Notes: generated by a model from the letters alone, not told the origin. DNA of 64,000 nt from UBA1672 sp050633505 (GCA_050633505.1 JBOEGQ010000013.1:124001-188000), one strand, 5' to 3'. Counted from the first letter of the stretch, positions 8,739-18,089 are shown. Made by a program: numbers and translations.

Positions 8739-11324
8739 ATGGCACGTTCGCGTACAATTAAACGTTCCCGTAAATCCAAAAAATCCAAAGGGTCTTTTTT
8801 ACCCGATGCTTTGCAGGCCTTTATTGCCCGCAGGTTAGTGGATGGAATTGCGTTGTTCTTCTTTTGTTGTGCGGCATTTGTGTTTGCATCATTGATGAGC
8901 TACGACTCTTCTGATCCATCTTGGAATACTGCCGGGCAGGGGGAGGAACAAGCCGTTTCCAATATTGGTTCTGTTCCCGGCGCATGGTTATCAGATATCT
9001 TGTTACAAACTCTGGGGTTCGGTGCATTTGTTCTCGGTTTTGCGTGTGTGATGTGGGGCTATCGAGTTTTTAAGCGCCAATCAATCCGCCCTGTTTCATT
9101 GCGGTTTTCGGCTATTTTAATTTCTTCTTTGCTGGCATCTGTTGCGTTGGCGCAAATCCCGGCCAGTAGTGATTTTATTCACCCATATTTAGGGAGTAGT
9201 GCGGGTGTTTTGATTTTAAACAAGATTTCTTCTGTAACGCAGGCTCTACAAATTCCGTATGGTCACAATGTTATTGCCGGATTGTGCGGTGTTTTATCTG
9301 TTGGTGTATTGTTATATGGCGCAGCGTTTAGCCGTTATGAGATTGCAACATTGTGGTTCAGGATTAAAGTTGCGGTGTTCTTGATTGCTGGTGGTGTTTT
9401 GAGCATGGTTAATGGCTTTTATAGTTGGGTACGCCATTATAATGAACCTGAATACCAAGGGGAGCCTATACAGCTTGGCATTATGGAGAAGCTACGTGAT
9501 ATGCGTGAAGAGCGCGCCCATGCGAAAGAAGCACGCCGTGCAGAATTAGAGGCGATGCGTCCGAAACGTGAAGAGCAAGCCGTTATTAAACCCAAGAAGA
9601 AGGCAGAACCTCAAAAGACACAAGAAACGTTTGAGGATTCCGGTGTGGATGAAGCCATGCCTGCGGCTCCGGCTCCGGCTCCGATGTCTAGGGGGTCTAT
9701 TCCTGTTGTTACACCGCAAAGCGCGGAAAATAAAAAGCCGGTTAAGCCGCAAGAAAGCGGTCAACAGCGCTTTGAATTATCTGATATAGACGGGGAATGG
9801 GAATTTCCACCTGTTTCGATGATTCAAGATGTGCCTTCCGATGTGTCTTGTGCAACTTTGAATGAAGATGCTTTGCGGAAAAATGCAGAGTTGTTACAGA
9901 ATGTATTGGCAGACTTCAACATAAAAGGTGAAATCGTTAGTATCCATCCGGGGCCTGTTGTGACTTTGTATGAATTAGAACCTGCACCGGGTGTAAAAAG
10001 TGCACGTGTTATTTCATTAAGCGATGATATCGCACGTTCCATGTCTGCAATATCTGTGCGTTGTGCGGTTGTGCCGGGGCGTAATGTGATTGGTATTGAG
10101 TTGCCGAACAAAACGCGCCAGACCGTGTATATGCGTGAGATGTTAGAATCTCGCCTATACGATAAAACGTCTGCTAAGCTACCTCTAATCTTGGGTAAGG
10201 ATATCGGGGGACAGCCAATCTTGGCAGATCTTGCAAAGATGCCACACCTTCTTGTTGCCGGAACCACTGGTTCGGGTAAGTCGGTTGCGGTGAATACGAT
10301 GATTATGTCGCTTTTGTATCGTCTTTCACCAGAGCAGTGCCGTTTCATCATGATTGATCCGAAGATGTTGGAGTTATCCGTTTACGATGATATCCCGCAT
10401 CTTCTATCCCCTGTGGTGACGGAACCGGGTAAAGCCGTGGTCGCCTTGAAATGGGCGGTGCATGAGATGGAAAACCGTTACCGCAACATGTCCAAACTTG
10501 GGGTTCGGAATATTGAGGGGTATAATCAACGTATCCGTGAAGCCGTCAAAAACGATGAAGAGATTATGCATAAGGTACAAACCGGTTTTGATCCTGAGAG
10601 TGGTGCCGCAGTATTTGAAGATCATCCTCTACCGCTTAATGAATTACCGTATGTCGTAATTATTGTAGATGAATTTGCCGATTTGATGTTGGTGGCGGGT
10701 AAAGATGTTGAGAACGCGATTCAGCGCCTTGCCCAGATGGCGCGTGCGGCAGGATTACACCTGATCATGGCAACACAAAGACCATCTGTTGACGTTATTA
10801 CCGGGGTTGTAAAGGCGAACTTTCCGACCCGTATCTCGTTTCAGGTAACATCGAAAATTGACTCTCGTACAATCCTTGGTGATTCAGGTGCAGAGCAGCT
10901 TTTGGGTATGGGGGACATGCTGTATATGGCACCAGGTGGTCGTATTACACGTGTACATGGCCCGTTTGTTTCTGATGAGGATGTTGAAAAGACAACAAAC
11001 TTCCTGCGGTCACAGGGTAAGCCGTCTTATATTGATGATGTGACAAGTGAAGGTGCCGATTTTGGTGGCAGTGATGTTATGAATGCCATGTTTGGAGGTG
11101 GTGAATCCGGAGATGGTGAGAAAGTGGATGAGCTTTATGATAAGGCCGTGGCTGTGATTTCACGTGAAGGTAAGGTCTCAACAAGCTTTGTTCAGCGTCA
11201 CTTGCAAATCGGATATAACCGCGCCGCACGTATTGTTGAAGAGATGGAACGTCAAGGCGTTATCTCTCCGGCCAGTGCGACGGGTAAACGTCAAATTTTA
11301 ATTAGTGATCATAGTGGCGCTTAG
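8739..11324 (+). CDS. ftsK: DNA translocase FtsK
   Basis: Septum-anchored ATPase that pumps the chromosome termini into the daughter cells and activates XerCD recombination at dif. At 861 residues it has a basic N-terminus, four or five membrane helices in the first 220 residues, a charged Pro/Ala-rich linker (about 240-350), and the motor domain with Walker A GTTGSGKS near residue 508 and Walker B VIIVDEFADLM near 640. It ends in the winged-helix gamma domain (last 65 residues, with GKVSTSFVQRHLQIGYNRAA) that reads KOPS sequences. All parts look intact. lolA and recR follow closely on the same strand. Confidence 0.97.
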   Translation: MARSRTIKRSRKSKKSKGSFLPDALQAFIARRLVDGIALFFFCCAAFVFASLMSYDSSDPSWNTAGQGEEQAVSNIGSVPGAWLSDILLQTLGFGAFVLGFACVMWGYRVFKRQSIRPVSLRFSAILISSLLASVALAQIPASSDFIHPYLGSSAGVLILNKISSVTQALQIPYGHNVIAGLCGVLSVGVLLYGAAFSRYEIATLWFRIKVAVFLIAGGVLSMVNGFYSWVRHYNEPEYQGEPIQLGIMEKLRDMREERAHAKEARRAELEAMRPKREEQAVIKPKKKAEPQKTQETFEDSGVDEAMPAAPAPAPMSRGSIPVVTPQSAENKKPVKPQESGQQRFELSDIDGEWEFPPVSMIQDVPSDVSCATLNEDALRKNAELLQNVLADFNIKGEIVSIHPGPVVTLYELEPAPGVKSARVISLSDDIARSMSAISVRCAVVPGRNVIGIELPNKTRQTVYMREMLESRLYDKTSAKLPLILGKDIGGQPILADLAKMPHLLVAGTTGSGKSVAVNTMIMSLLYRLSPEQCRFIMIDPKMLELSVYDDIPHLLSPVVTEPGKAVVALKWAVHEMENRYRNMSKLGVRNIEGYNQRIREAVKNDEEIMHKVQTGFDPESGAAVFEDHPLPLNELPYVVIIVDEFADLMLVAGKDVENAIQRLAQMARAAGLHLIMATQRPSVDVITGVVKANFPTRISFQVTSKIDSRTILGDSGAEQLLGMGDMLYMAPGGRITRVHGPFVSDEDVEKTTNFLRSQGKPSYIDDVTSEGADFGGSDVMNAMFGGGESGDGEKVDELYDKAVAVISREGKVSTSFVQRHLQIGYNRAARIVEEMERQGVISPASATGKRQILISDHSGA

Positions 11325-11372
11325 GATAAAAGGGGCTATGCACGTCTTTATGAATCAGATAATCTTTGCCGT

Positions 11373-12002
11373 ATGAAGACATATATTACCTTATTGATTG
11401 CAGGCTTATTTCTTGTCATTGCGCCATCTTATGCATCGGATGTAAAACCTGCCGGGGCGGAGGATATTGAGCGCGCCGAACAATATCTCCAGAATTTAAA
11501 ATCTGCACAGGCACGTTTTGTTCAAACTGCGCATGATGGTTCACAATTTGTTGGGACGTTTTACTTGCAGCGCCCCGGGAAGTTACGTTTTGAATATGAT
11601 CCACCAGTAGAGAATTTTGTCGTCGCAGACGGTTTGTTCATTTATTTCTATGATGCGGATCTGCAAGAGCAAACAAATGCACCAATTAGGGCAACACTTG
11701 CAAATTTCTTTCTGCGTAAGAATTTCTCGTTAAGTGATGATTTACTGGTTCGGGATGCAAAGTTTGCGGCTGATTTGTTACAGATTGAAGTTGTTCAGGA
11801 AGATGAACCCAATGGCGGAAAGATTATTTTCGCCTTTCAGGATGCGCCGTTTGCGCTTAAAAAATGGCGTGTTATTGATGCACAAGGCCTGATTACAGAG
11901 GTTGAGCTGTTCCATTTAAAGAATGGTGTAGAGCATGATAAAGACCTGTTTGTATTCATTGACCCGAACAAGAAAAATGCCAAGCCTAGCTATAATGATT
12001 AA
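11373..12002 (+). CDS. lolA: Outer-membrane lipoprotein carrier protein LolA
   Basis: Periplasmic chaperone that carries lipoproteins from the LolCDE exporter to the outer membrane. At 209 residues it has a clear signal peptide (residues 1-21, cleavage after PSYA). The LolA-type core includes ARFVQTAHDGSQFVGTFYL and the RPGKLRFEYDPP segment shared by the family. The gene starts 48 bases after ftsK and ends 11 bases before recR, a ftsK-lolA order common in alphaproteobacteria. No LolB is seen here. Confidence 0.94.
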   Translation: MKTYITLLIAGLFLVIAPSYASDVKPAGAEDIERAEQYLQNLKSAQARFVQTAHDGSQFVGTFYLQRPGKLRFEYDPPVENFVVADGLFIYFYDADLQEQTNAPIRATLANFFLRKNFSLSDDLLVRDAKFAADLLQIEVVQEDEPNGGKIIFAFQDAPFALKKWRVIDAQGLITEVELFHLKNGVEHDKDLFVFIDPNKKNAKPSYND

Positions 12003-12013
12003 GAGTATATCGT

Positions 12014-12607
12014 ATGAATGAAGGGCCGCTTGATCACCTTATCCGCCTTTTATCCGGCTTGCCGGGGCTTGGGAATCGTTCTGCACGTCGAATTGCCTTA
12101 CACCTTTTGGGCAAGCGAGGGAATTTAATGCTTCCTCTTGCCAATGCGTTGTTAGACGCGGCAGAGAACGTTAAAAGCTGCAGTGTGTGTGGGAATCTGG
12201 ATATGGCAGACCCTTGCGGTATTTGTATTAGCCCTAAACGTGATGAGACGCAAATCTGTGTTGTTTCGCAAGTAAGCGATGTCTGGGCGATAGAGCGTAC
12301 AGGCGCGTTTAAGGGGCGCTATCATGTTTTAGGGGGCTTATTATCGGCCTTAGATGGGATTGGGCCGGAGGATTTGCGGATTGATCATTTGATTCTGCGT
12401 GTATCAGAAAGCAATGGAGTAATTCGCGAAGTTATTCTTGCCCTAAGCGCGACTGTGGACGGACAATCAACCGCGCATTATATCTCAGACCATCTTTCCG
12501 CGTTAGATATAAAGGTCACGCATTTGGCGCATGGCGTTCCGGTCGGAGGGGAGTTGGATTATCTTGATGATGGAACGATTACCACGGCGCTTCGATCTCG
12601 CGCATAA
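12014..12607 (+). CDS. recR: Recombination mediator RecR
   Basis: DNA-clamp protein that works with RecO and RecF to load RecA at gaps. At 197 residues it has an N-terminal helix-hairpin-helix (GLPGLGNRSARRIALHLL), then a four-cysteine zinc finger (CSVCGN and CGIC, about residues 57-75), then a Toprim domain with the HVLGGLLSALDG segment. The usual dnaX-ybaB-recR order is absent; here it ends the ftsK-lolA group. Its stop is 5 bases from the convergent minus-strand gene. Confidence 0.96.
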   Translation: MNEGPLDHLIRLLSGLPGLGNRSARRIALHLLGKRGNLMLPLANALLDAAENVKSCSVCGNLDMADPCGICISPKRDETQICVVSQVSDVWAIERTGAFKGRYHVLGGLLSALDGIGPEDLRIDHLILRVSESNGVIREVILALSATVDGQSTAHYISDHLSALDIKVTHLAHGVPVGGELDYLDDGTITTALRSRA

Positions 12608-12612
12608 GCGGA

Positions 12613-13443
12613 TCATTCACATTGATACAGAACATATTGCTTTTGCAATTGGTTATGAGACCTGACCCAAAAAATGGAAAAGAGGCTAATCCCTGAAATC
12701 CATACGGCGTGTGTGTCAACACTGATTTGGAAGCTGCTATAGCATAAAATTAGGATGAATACTGCAATACCGCAGAGGATGTTAAAGCTTTTCTTGAAGC
12801 CATGGCGGAGTGCGTAAAGCAGGCATATGGTACTATATACTGACATGAAAAATAGAGTGATGTGGTGCAAATCCAATTGCATAGGGTATTGCAGTCCTGA
12901 CCCATGATACAGGGATACACCGAATAAGGTTGTTGTGATCAGGCCGATAAGTTTTGATGCATAATGTGAATAGGCATAAGTTTGCCCTGCCCAGAATGCC
13001 CCGCCAATCATGAATGCAATGCATATATATTCAATAATATCATGGGATGATGAAAGTGATGCGTCCAGTAATATATAAGAGGCACAATATAGAATAGCCA
13101 TTATAAACCAGACTAAAGTGCGGGGCGTTAATGCATGGAATGCGTATAGGCCACGATGCATATGGTTGGTCATCTTCTTGCGTTGTGCGAGATCATGGGG
13201 CAAGAAAGATTTATCCGCTTGCCTATTTTTAGATGCGAGGTTCGTATTGGTTATTGGGGCGAAATGTTCACTAATTTCATATAGAGACAAGGTTCTCATG
13301 ACCATGAAGCTTCCCCATAAAACGGAAAACAAACCAATGGTCTTTGACGTTGTTCCGATGAATAAGAAGGTCGTCACCGTTGCAATAAGAAGGGCAAGGT
13401 AGATAAACAATCCCGGATGCTTGCTTTTATAGTAGGAAATCAT
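12613..13443 (-). CDS. Multi-pass membrane protein of the polysaccharide export operon
   Basis: Not recognised. The 276-residue protein has about eight predicted hydrophobic helices, the first two before residue 55, then a charged cytoplasmic-looking loop (residues 60-95), then a dense run of helices. It starts in an ATGA overlap with the preceding 66-residue gene, so translation is probably coupled. Being last in the operon with Wza-like and Wzc-like genes suggests a role in making, exporting or modifying a polysaccharide. It does not show clear Wzy or Wzx motifs. Confidence 0.75.
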   Translation of the reverse strand: MISYYKSKHPGLFIYLALLIATVTTFLFIGTTSKTIGLFSVLWGSFMVMRTLSLYEISEHFAPITNTNLASKNRQADKSFLPHDLAQRKKMTNHMHRGLYAFHALTPRTLVWFIMAILYCASYILLDASLSSSHDIIEYICIAFMIGGAFWAGQTYAYSHYASKLIGLITTTLFGVSLYHGSGLQYPMQLDLHHITLFFMSVYSTICLLYALRHGFKKSFNILCGIAVFILILCYSSFQISVDTHAVWISGISLFSIFWVRSHNQLQKQYVLYQCE

Positions 13444-13640
13444 TGAGTGTGCCCTTTAGCTTTTTGTAAAAAGGTCACGTTCAATTCAGGTTGAAATTTG
13501 AGTGTGGCGTATTGCTTTTCTTGCGTCGTTGTTCCGCCTGGCTCAGTAATCAGGAAAAACCCGATAATAACCTGTAAAAGCGCCAAAAGTGCCATAAAGG
13601 CCAAGCCACTACGCTGTGAAAAGGAGATATTGATTCGCAT
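13440..13640 (-). CDS. 66-residue single-pass membrane protein
   Basis: Not recognised. A short basic N-terminus, one strong membrane helix (about residues 12-32, LAFMALLALLQVIIGFFLI) and a small soluble tail are all that can be seen. It sits 20 bases after the tyrosine kinase gene and overlaps the next gene in an ATGA, so it belongs to the export operon. It could be a small accessory subunit of the assembly machine; this is inference from position only. Confidence 0.65.
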   Translation of the reverse strand: MRINISFSQRSGLAFMALLALLQVIIGFFLITEPGGTTTQEKQYATLKFQPELNVTFLQKAKGHTQ

Positions 13641-13660
13641 AAACCAATTTTATGCGATTC

Positions 13661-15622
13661 TCAGGCAGGCGTATATTCCTTATAATCGCCATAGTGATGA
13701 ATAACGTCACCATAGCCAAATCCGGCGTGTTTTTTTAAATCAATATTCGTTAAAACCGTTGATATATTTGTGTTTTCTGAGTTGATGAACTGAGAGATTC
13801 CGTTGTGGACAGTTTCACGAGGCGTGTTGTTCCAAGACACGGTATAGAGGATATGGTCGCTATATTTTTCTAACGCGCGGGCATCCGCAACAGCCATACA
13901 TGCCGGAGAATCTATAAGAATTAAGTCGTAATTCTTGCGTAGATCGCGGATCAGGTGATCCATCTTATTAGAGGATAGCATGTCAAGGGCACTTGCCGGA
14001 ACGCTACGTCCATAAATCATATGAAGGCCGGTTTTATCCTTATGAATGATGTCTTCTATCTTTGCTTGCCCCGTAAGGTATTCGGTAAGAGATTGTGTGT
14101 TTTCTACACCGATATATTTATGCACAGAAGGTCTGCGCAGGTCGGCATCAATGAGAATAACACGTTCACCTGATTTTGCGGCTAGTCTTGCAAGCCAACA
14201 TGATAGGGTGGTTTTCCCTTCATTCGCCAGAGAGGAGGTGAGGGTAATTACCTTTTTTTCGCTTTGCTGTTTTTCCGCATGTAACTTAAGGCTCAGACGT
14301 AGAGCGCGTATCGATTCTGCCAGATTGGATTCGGGGTGGTGAATAACATAATCGCTCAGGTTCTTTCCCGTATCGGCTTGGGTTTTGGGGATTAAGGCAT
14401 AGCAGGATAAGCCAAGATATTCTTCTAATTGTCTGCCACTTAAAAATGTGTGGCGCATTTTTTCGGTTAAAAGAGCCAGAATAACGCCTAAAAGAAACGA
14501 AAATGATGTTCCCGCTAACAGGATTTTTGATTTATTGGGCGCGCTTGGGTGTTGGGGAATTGCCGCGCGTGCAACAACCTGCGCGGGGGCGATGGTTGTA
14601 TGTGTTTTGTTTATATTACTACTTACGGTTCTGAGAAGCTCTGTCGTTTCTTGAACGTGATCTTGTAGTGCGTCTAATGTTGGATCATTTTGTGTCTCTG
14701 ATGGTGCTTCTACATTGTTTTGTAAGGATTTTTCTGCATCTAAAAGACTTTCTGCGTGTGCCATCTCGCGTTGAGCCGTTAGCATGATCGCACGGCTTTC
14801 CGATGCGGTTTGTGCCTGAATATCCGATAATGCCTGTGTGAGTGCAATCATCTTGGGATGTTTATGACCATAACGTAGGGATAGCGCGCCCAGTTCTTCC
14901 TGCATTTTATTTTGTTTGAGGCGTAGGCCTTGGATCGTGCGTGATGCCTGTATTGATGTAGCATTCGGGTTAATACGTAGAGATCCGTCACGAGATAGGA
15001 AGGGAGCCAGATTTTTTTGTGCTTCATTATAGGCGTTTTGTGCTTCTCTATAATTTCCTATGCTGGGTGTAATAGGGGTTTGCAGGCTTTTTTTATGGCG
15101 TATATAGGATTGCAATTGATCCTGTGCATCTTGTGCCTGACTTTGTATTAGTTTCAGGAAGGCTTCTTTTTTGGGATCCAGCGGTTGTTCGATATGCTTG
15201 GTATGTTCCAAAATATAATTCTTCGTCAGTGTATTGGCCAATGTTGAGGCAAGATACGGGCTTTTGCTATGGTAGTTGATTTGTAAGATGTGTGATCGGT
15301 CAATAATGCGGATATCCAAGTTCTTGGATATCTCATTTTGGAAACGATTCGGAACGGCCAGACCAATGTCATTCAATTCTTTTATTGTCTTTTTTACAAT
15401 GTCGGGGGCGCGTATCCATTCAATTTGGCTTTGGATATGTGTCCGGTTCTGACCGTCGAAAGACAATGTTGTGGTTGCCTTATATATCGGAGGCAAGCTT
15501 AGAGCTGTTAAAGCACTTAATGAAAAGCCCAAAAAGCTTACACCGAAAACCAGAAGCTTTCGCCGAGATAGGGTGCGCGCTATATTATGCGTGCGTTGTA
15601 TATGTGGTTTCTCTTTGGTCAT
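13661..15622 (-). CDS. Wzc-like polysaccharide co-polymerase with BY-type tyrosine kinase
   Basis: Inner-membrane protein that controls length and export of capsule or exopolysaccharide. The 653 residues run: cytoplasmic N-terminus, membrane helix (about 27-48), Wzz-type periplasmic domain with long coiled coil (180-330), second helix (about 365-385), then a BY-kinase domain. The kinase shows Walker A ANEGKTTLS, Walker A-prime ILIDADLRRP and Walker B LILIDSP. The C-terminus carries the tyrosine cluster expected for autophosphorylation (YGDVIHHYGDYKEY). All catalytic parts look present. The Wza-like gene is 33 bases upstream. Confidence 0.92.
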   Translation of the reverse strand: MTKEKPHIQRTHNIARTLSRRKLLVFGVSFLGFSLSALTALSLPPIYKATTTLSFDGQNRTHIQSQIEWIRAPDIVKKTIKELNDIGLAVPNRFQNEISKNLDIRIIDRSHILQINYHSKSPYLASTLANTLTKNYILEHTKHIEQPLDPKKEAFLKLIQSQAQDAQDQLQSYIRHKKSLQTPITPSIGNYREAQNAYNEAQKNLAPFLSRDGSLRINPNATSIQASRTIQGLRLKQNKMQEELGALSLRYGHKHPKMIALTQALSDIQAQTASESRAIMLTAQREMAHAESLLDAEKSLQNNVEAPSETQNDPTLDALQDHVQETTELLRTVSSNINKTHTTIAPAQVVARAAIPQHPSAPNKSKILLAGTSFSFLLGVILALLTEKMRHTFLSGRQLEEYLGLSCYALIPKTQADTGKNLSDYVIHHPESNLAESIRALRLSLKLHAEKQQSEKKVITLTSSLANEGKTTLSCWLARLAAKSGERVILIDADLRRPSVHKYIGVENTQSLTEYLTGQAKIEDIIHKDKTGLHMIYGRSVPASALDMLSSNKMDHLIRDLRKNYDLILIDSPACMAVADARALEKYSDHILYTVSWNNTPRETVHNGISQFINSENTNISTVLTNIDLKKHAGFGYGDVIHHYGDYKEYTPA

Positions 15623-15655
15623 GGGGCAGTTGCTGGTGTCATCTTTTTTAGATGG

Positions 15656-16228
15656 TTAGAAAAAGCGCTCCTCAACGATGATGATATCGCCGGGAAGCAG
15701 GTTGGTATAGGCCGAGTTATTTTGGCTGTGATATTTCTCTTCGCCTTTGTTACGGACGAGGTCGAATTTGTTTTTGCGTGCGTGTGGGGTGAAGCCACCG
15801 GCTAATGCCACGGCGTTTAATATGCTGGCTTGTCCTCTGGGCAAGGTATACTGTCCCGGACTTTTGACTTCCCCAAGGATATAAAAAGTACGCTCCTCTA
15901 TCGGGTAAACGGAAATAATCGGGTTGAGGATATAGCCGTCCTGTAATGAGAGGGTCAGGATATGTTCAATATCTGTTGCGGTTTTCCCTCCTATATGGAT
16001 TTTACCAAGTAAGGGCATCAGGATCATACCTGTGTCATCAATTTTGTATTCGCGGCTCAATTCTGCTTCATCAAGAATCTCTATGTGAAGCGTCTCACCA
16101 GAATGAAATCTGTGTTCATATTTCTGTGTCTGCGGTGGTTGATTTCCAGCATAGCTATGCGACACGATAATTGCGGTTAAAGCAATCGTGGGGATAAGAT
16201 GTCGAATTTTAAAAATATTTTTAAACAT
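15656..16228 (-). CDS. Polysaccharide export protein (Wza/SLBB type, short)
   Basis: Periplasmic or outer-membrane polysaccharide export protein. The 190 residues include a signal peptide (1-28, cleavage near HSYA), a poly-export domain (GETLHIEILDEAELSREYKI) and one SLBB domain (FYILGEVKSPGQYTLPRGQA). It is about half the length of E. coli Wza: the outer-membrane helix domain is missing, and no lipobox cysteine follows the signal peptide. It may therefore dock to another outer-membrane component. It is the first gene of the operon with the tyrosine kinase. Confidence 0.9.
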   Translation of the reverse strand: MFKNIFKIRHLIPTIALTAIIVSHSYAGNQPPQTQKYEHRFHSGETLHIEILDEAELSREYKIDDTGMILMPLLGKIHIGGKTATDIEHILTLSLQDGYILNPIISVYPIEERTFYILGEVKSPGQYTLPRGQASILNAVALAGGFTPHARKNKFDLVRNKGEEKYHSQNNSAYTNLLPGDIIIVEERFF

Positions 16229-16308
16229 GGCAAAGACACTGTTATATATCGCGTTGACTGCGATACGGTCTGTCCATGATAGTTTTTTTACCCACAGCTT
16301 TCAAGTGG

Positions 16309-16330
16309 GATATCCACAATTGTGGATATC
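16309..16330. promoter_or_regulatory. Perfect 22-bp palindrome upstream of the polysaccharide operon
   Basis: The half-site GATATCCACAA is followed at once by its exact reverse complement. It lies 80 bases before the Wza-like start, in the gap after the response regulator gene. Each half contains ATATCCACA, one base from the DnaA-box consensus. It could be an operator or a hairpin. No T-run follows on either strand, so it is not a standard terminator. Confidence 0.6.
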
Positions 16331-16372
16331 TTTTGCAAATAAGGATACAGAGGGGATCGTATGTATGGATTT

Positions 16373-17200
16373 CTAACGTTCTAAATCATCGGCCGTGATA
16401 CGGTGTTCAATGATGCGACGTCCCACAGGAACATCAATCAGGTTCACTTTGACTTCTGGTTTGATTCCGTCTTTATCAAATAGATCCTTAAATTTTGTAA
16501 TTGTTTCTGCGAAACGGTTGGCGGCTTCGTTAGGTTCTGTCTCATAAATCGGACGTTGTAGAAGCAACGCGTATTCGTAAGGGGCGGTCTGTGCAATGAT
16601 ATCTGACTGACGACGTAATCTTACAAGGTATTGAGACAGCTTTGCCACCGTATACTCCGCGGCATAAGGGCCTTCGGCTTCATAAATGGATTGATAATTT
16701 TCGATACTGATAAATACGATAAATGTTCGTTCACCGTAACGATCTGCACGATCAATGGCAGATAGGAATAGTTGATTAAATGCGGATTTGGCGATAATGC
16801 CTCCTGCACTTGGGAAGTCCTCTTTGTCATCGCCGATTCTTTTAATCAGGTTGGTTAGGTATTTTGCGTTATTAACGCTTTGATCCAGAACCTCAGGATC
16901 AAGAGGCTTGGCTATACAGTCATTTGCTCCGGCCTGAATGGCTTCTTCCAGTTTAACATCGCTGCCCATTTGTACGATGTAGGGGTAATGCTTTGTCGCG
17001 CGTCTTAGATTTAAAATCAAAGGTCTTGCACTGGTTAACGGTGAGGGATCAATGAAAATCATGTCGTAATCTTCGGATGCTAGGCGCTCAACGGCATTAT
17101 TTTTTACTTGCTCCAATGTTATCTTATGGCCAAGAGGCTGAAGCCTGCTGCCCATGAGCTGTGTTGTCACTTCTTCTCTGTCGATAATGAGGATGTTCAT
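16373..17200 (-). CDS. Response regulator with degenerate GGDEF domain
   Basis: The 275-residue two-domain protein has a receiver domain (residues 1-120) with an acidic pair near the start, the phospho-acceptor aspartate in MIFIDPS and the conserved lysine in KPLDPE. The second half follows the GGDEF fold pattern (FIVFISIENYQSIYEAEG), but the GGDEF signature position reads APYEYALLL, so diguanylate cyclase activity is unlikely. The ATG at 17200 begins the receiver strand MNILIID; 16 extra upstream codons are not needed. It is monocistronic just upstream of the polysaccharide operon, so it might regulate it. The family resembles PleD-type receivers. Confidence 0.8.
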   Translation of the reverse strand: MNILIIDREEVTTQLMGSRLQPLGHKITLEQVKNNAVERLASEDYDMIFIDPSPLTSARPLILNLRRATKHYPYIVQMGSDVKLEEAIQAGANDCIAKPLDPEVLDQSVNNAKYLTNLIKRIGDDKEDFPSAGGIIAKSAFNQLFLSAIDRADRYGERTFIVFISIENYQSIYEAEGPYAAEYTVAKLSQYLVRLRRQSDIIAQTAPYEYALLLQRPIYETEPNEAANRFAETITKFKDLFDKDGIKPEVKVNLIDVPVGRRIIEHRITADDLER

Positions 17201-17446
17201 TGTGCTATGCCTTGTTGTCAGAATTTTGAAAGCTCTCCCAGCCCCCATAATGACAAAAAAATGATTAAAAAAGAACTAATAAATTCAAGCTTTAAGCCAA
17301 TGCTTTATTTGACAATTTAATCACGCTAGGATAGACCACGTAATAGGCATGGTAATACGGTTTTACTATGTGCGGAGTTGAACGGTTAAGTATAGGGTAT
17401 GTATGTCATCTAACGGGAGTGCATATGTGCCATTTAAGGAGTGAAA

Positions 17447-18055
17447 ATGACGATTACAGTATATAAAAACGATTTGCCGGATGATTTGGATCTGGGGAAT
17501 AGTGTCGCGATAGATACTGAGGCAATGGGGCTACGATACGGGCGCGATCGCTTATGTCTGGTACAAATTTCCAATGGTGACGGAAATGCGCATTTGGTGC
17601 AATTTTCGAAAGGCAATTATGATGCCCCCAACCTGAAGCGTTTGCTTACCAATCCTGATATTGAGAAAATCTTTCACTTTGCGCGCTTTGATGTTGCGAT
17701 TATGAAGAAGTTTTTGGGTGTTGGATGTCCAAATGTCTACTGTACAAAAATTGCATCGAAATTGGCACGCACATATACGGACCGCCATAGCCTGCGTCAT
17801 TTATGTCGTGAGTTATTGAGTGTTGATCTGAATAAGCAATCACAATCGTCAGATTGGGGTGCGGAGGAGCTAACGAATGAGCAAATGAACTATGCGGCTA
17901 ATGATGTATATTATTTGCATAAGTTGAAACGCCATTTGAATATTATGTTAGAACGCGAAGGTCGTGATCAACTTGCGAAACAGTGTTTTGCATTCTTGGG
18001 GACACGTGCAGATCTGGATGTTTCCGGCTGGGAATATGATATTTTTGAACATTAA
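17447..18055 (+). CDS. rnd: Ribonuclease D-type 3'-5' exonuclease
   Basis: DnaQ-fold 3'-5' exonuclease of the short alphaproteobacterial RNase D type, about 202 residues and lacking HRDC domains. The acidic active site is seen in AIDTEAMGL (DEDD motif I), HFARFDVAIM (motif II) and the final YAANDVYYLH (motif III with tyrosine). It trims tRNA and other small RNA 3' ends. The ATG at 17447 has AAGGAG five bases before it; a GTG two codons earlier overlaps that site. kdsD follows after 34 bases. Confidence 0.9.
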   Translation: MTITVYKNDLPDDLDLGNSVAIDTEAMGLRYGRDRLCLVQISNGDGNAHLVQFSKGNYDAPNLKRLLTNPDIEKIFHFARFDVAIMKKFLGVGCPNVYCTKIASKLARTYTDRHSLRHLCRELLSVDLNKQSQSSDWGAEELTNEQMNYAANDVYYLHKLKRHLNIMLEREGRDQLAKQCFAFLGTRADLDVSGWEYDIFEH

Positions 18056-18089
18056 TTCTTTGCACCGTTTCTAAAAAGGAAGGCTTTTC

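Noticed and set aside
9824..10351. 175-residue minus-strand open frame opposite ftsK
   Set aside because: It lies entirely over conserved FtsK motor sequence and has no recognisable domain or ribosome-binding site.
16290..16309. CCCAC/GTGGG hairpin next to the palindrome as a terminator
   Set aside because: The stem is only five pairs, and the neighbouring homopolymer is an A-run in the reading direction of the minus-strand genes.
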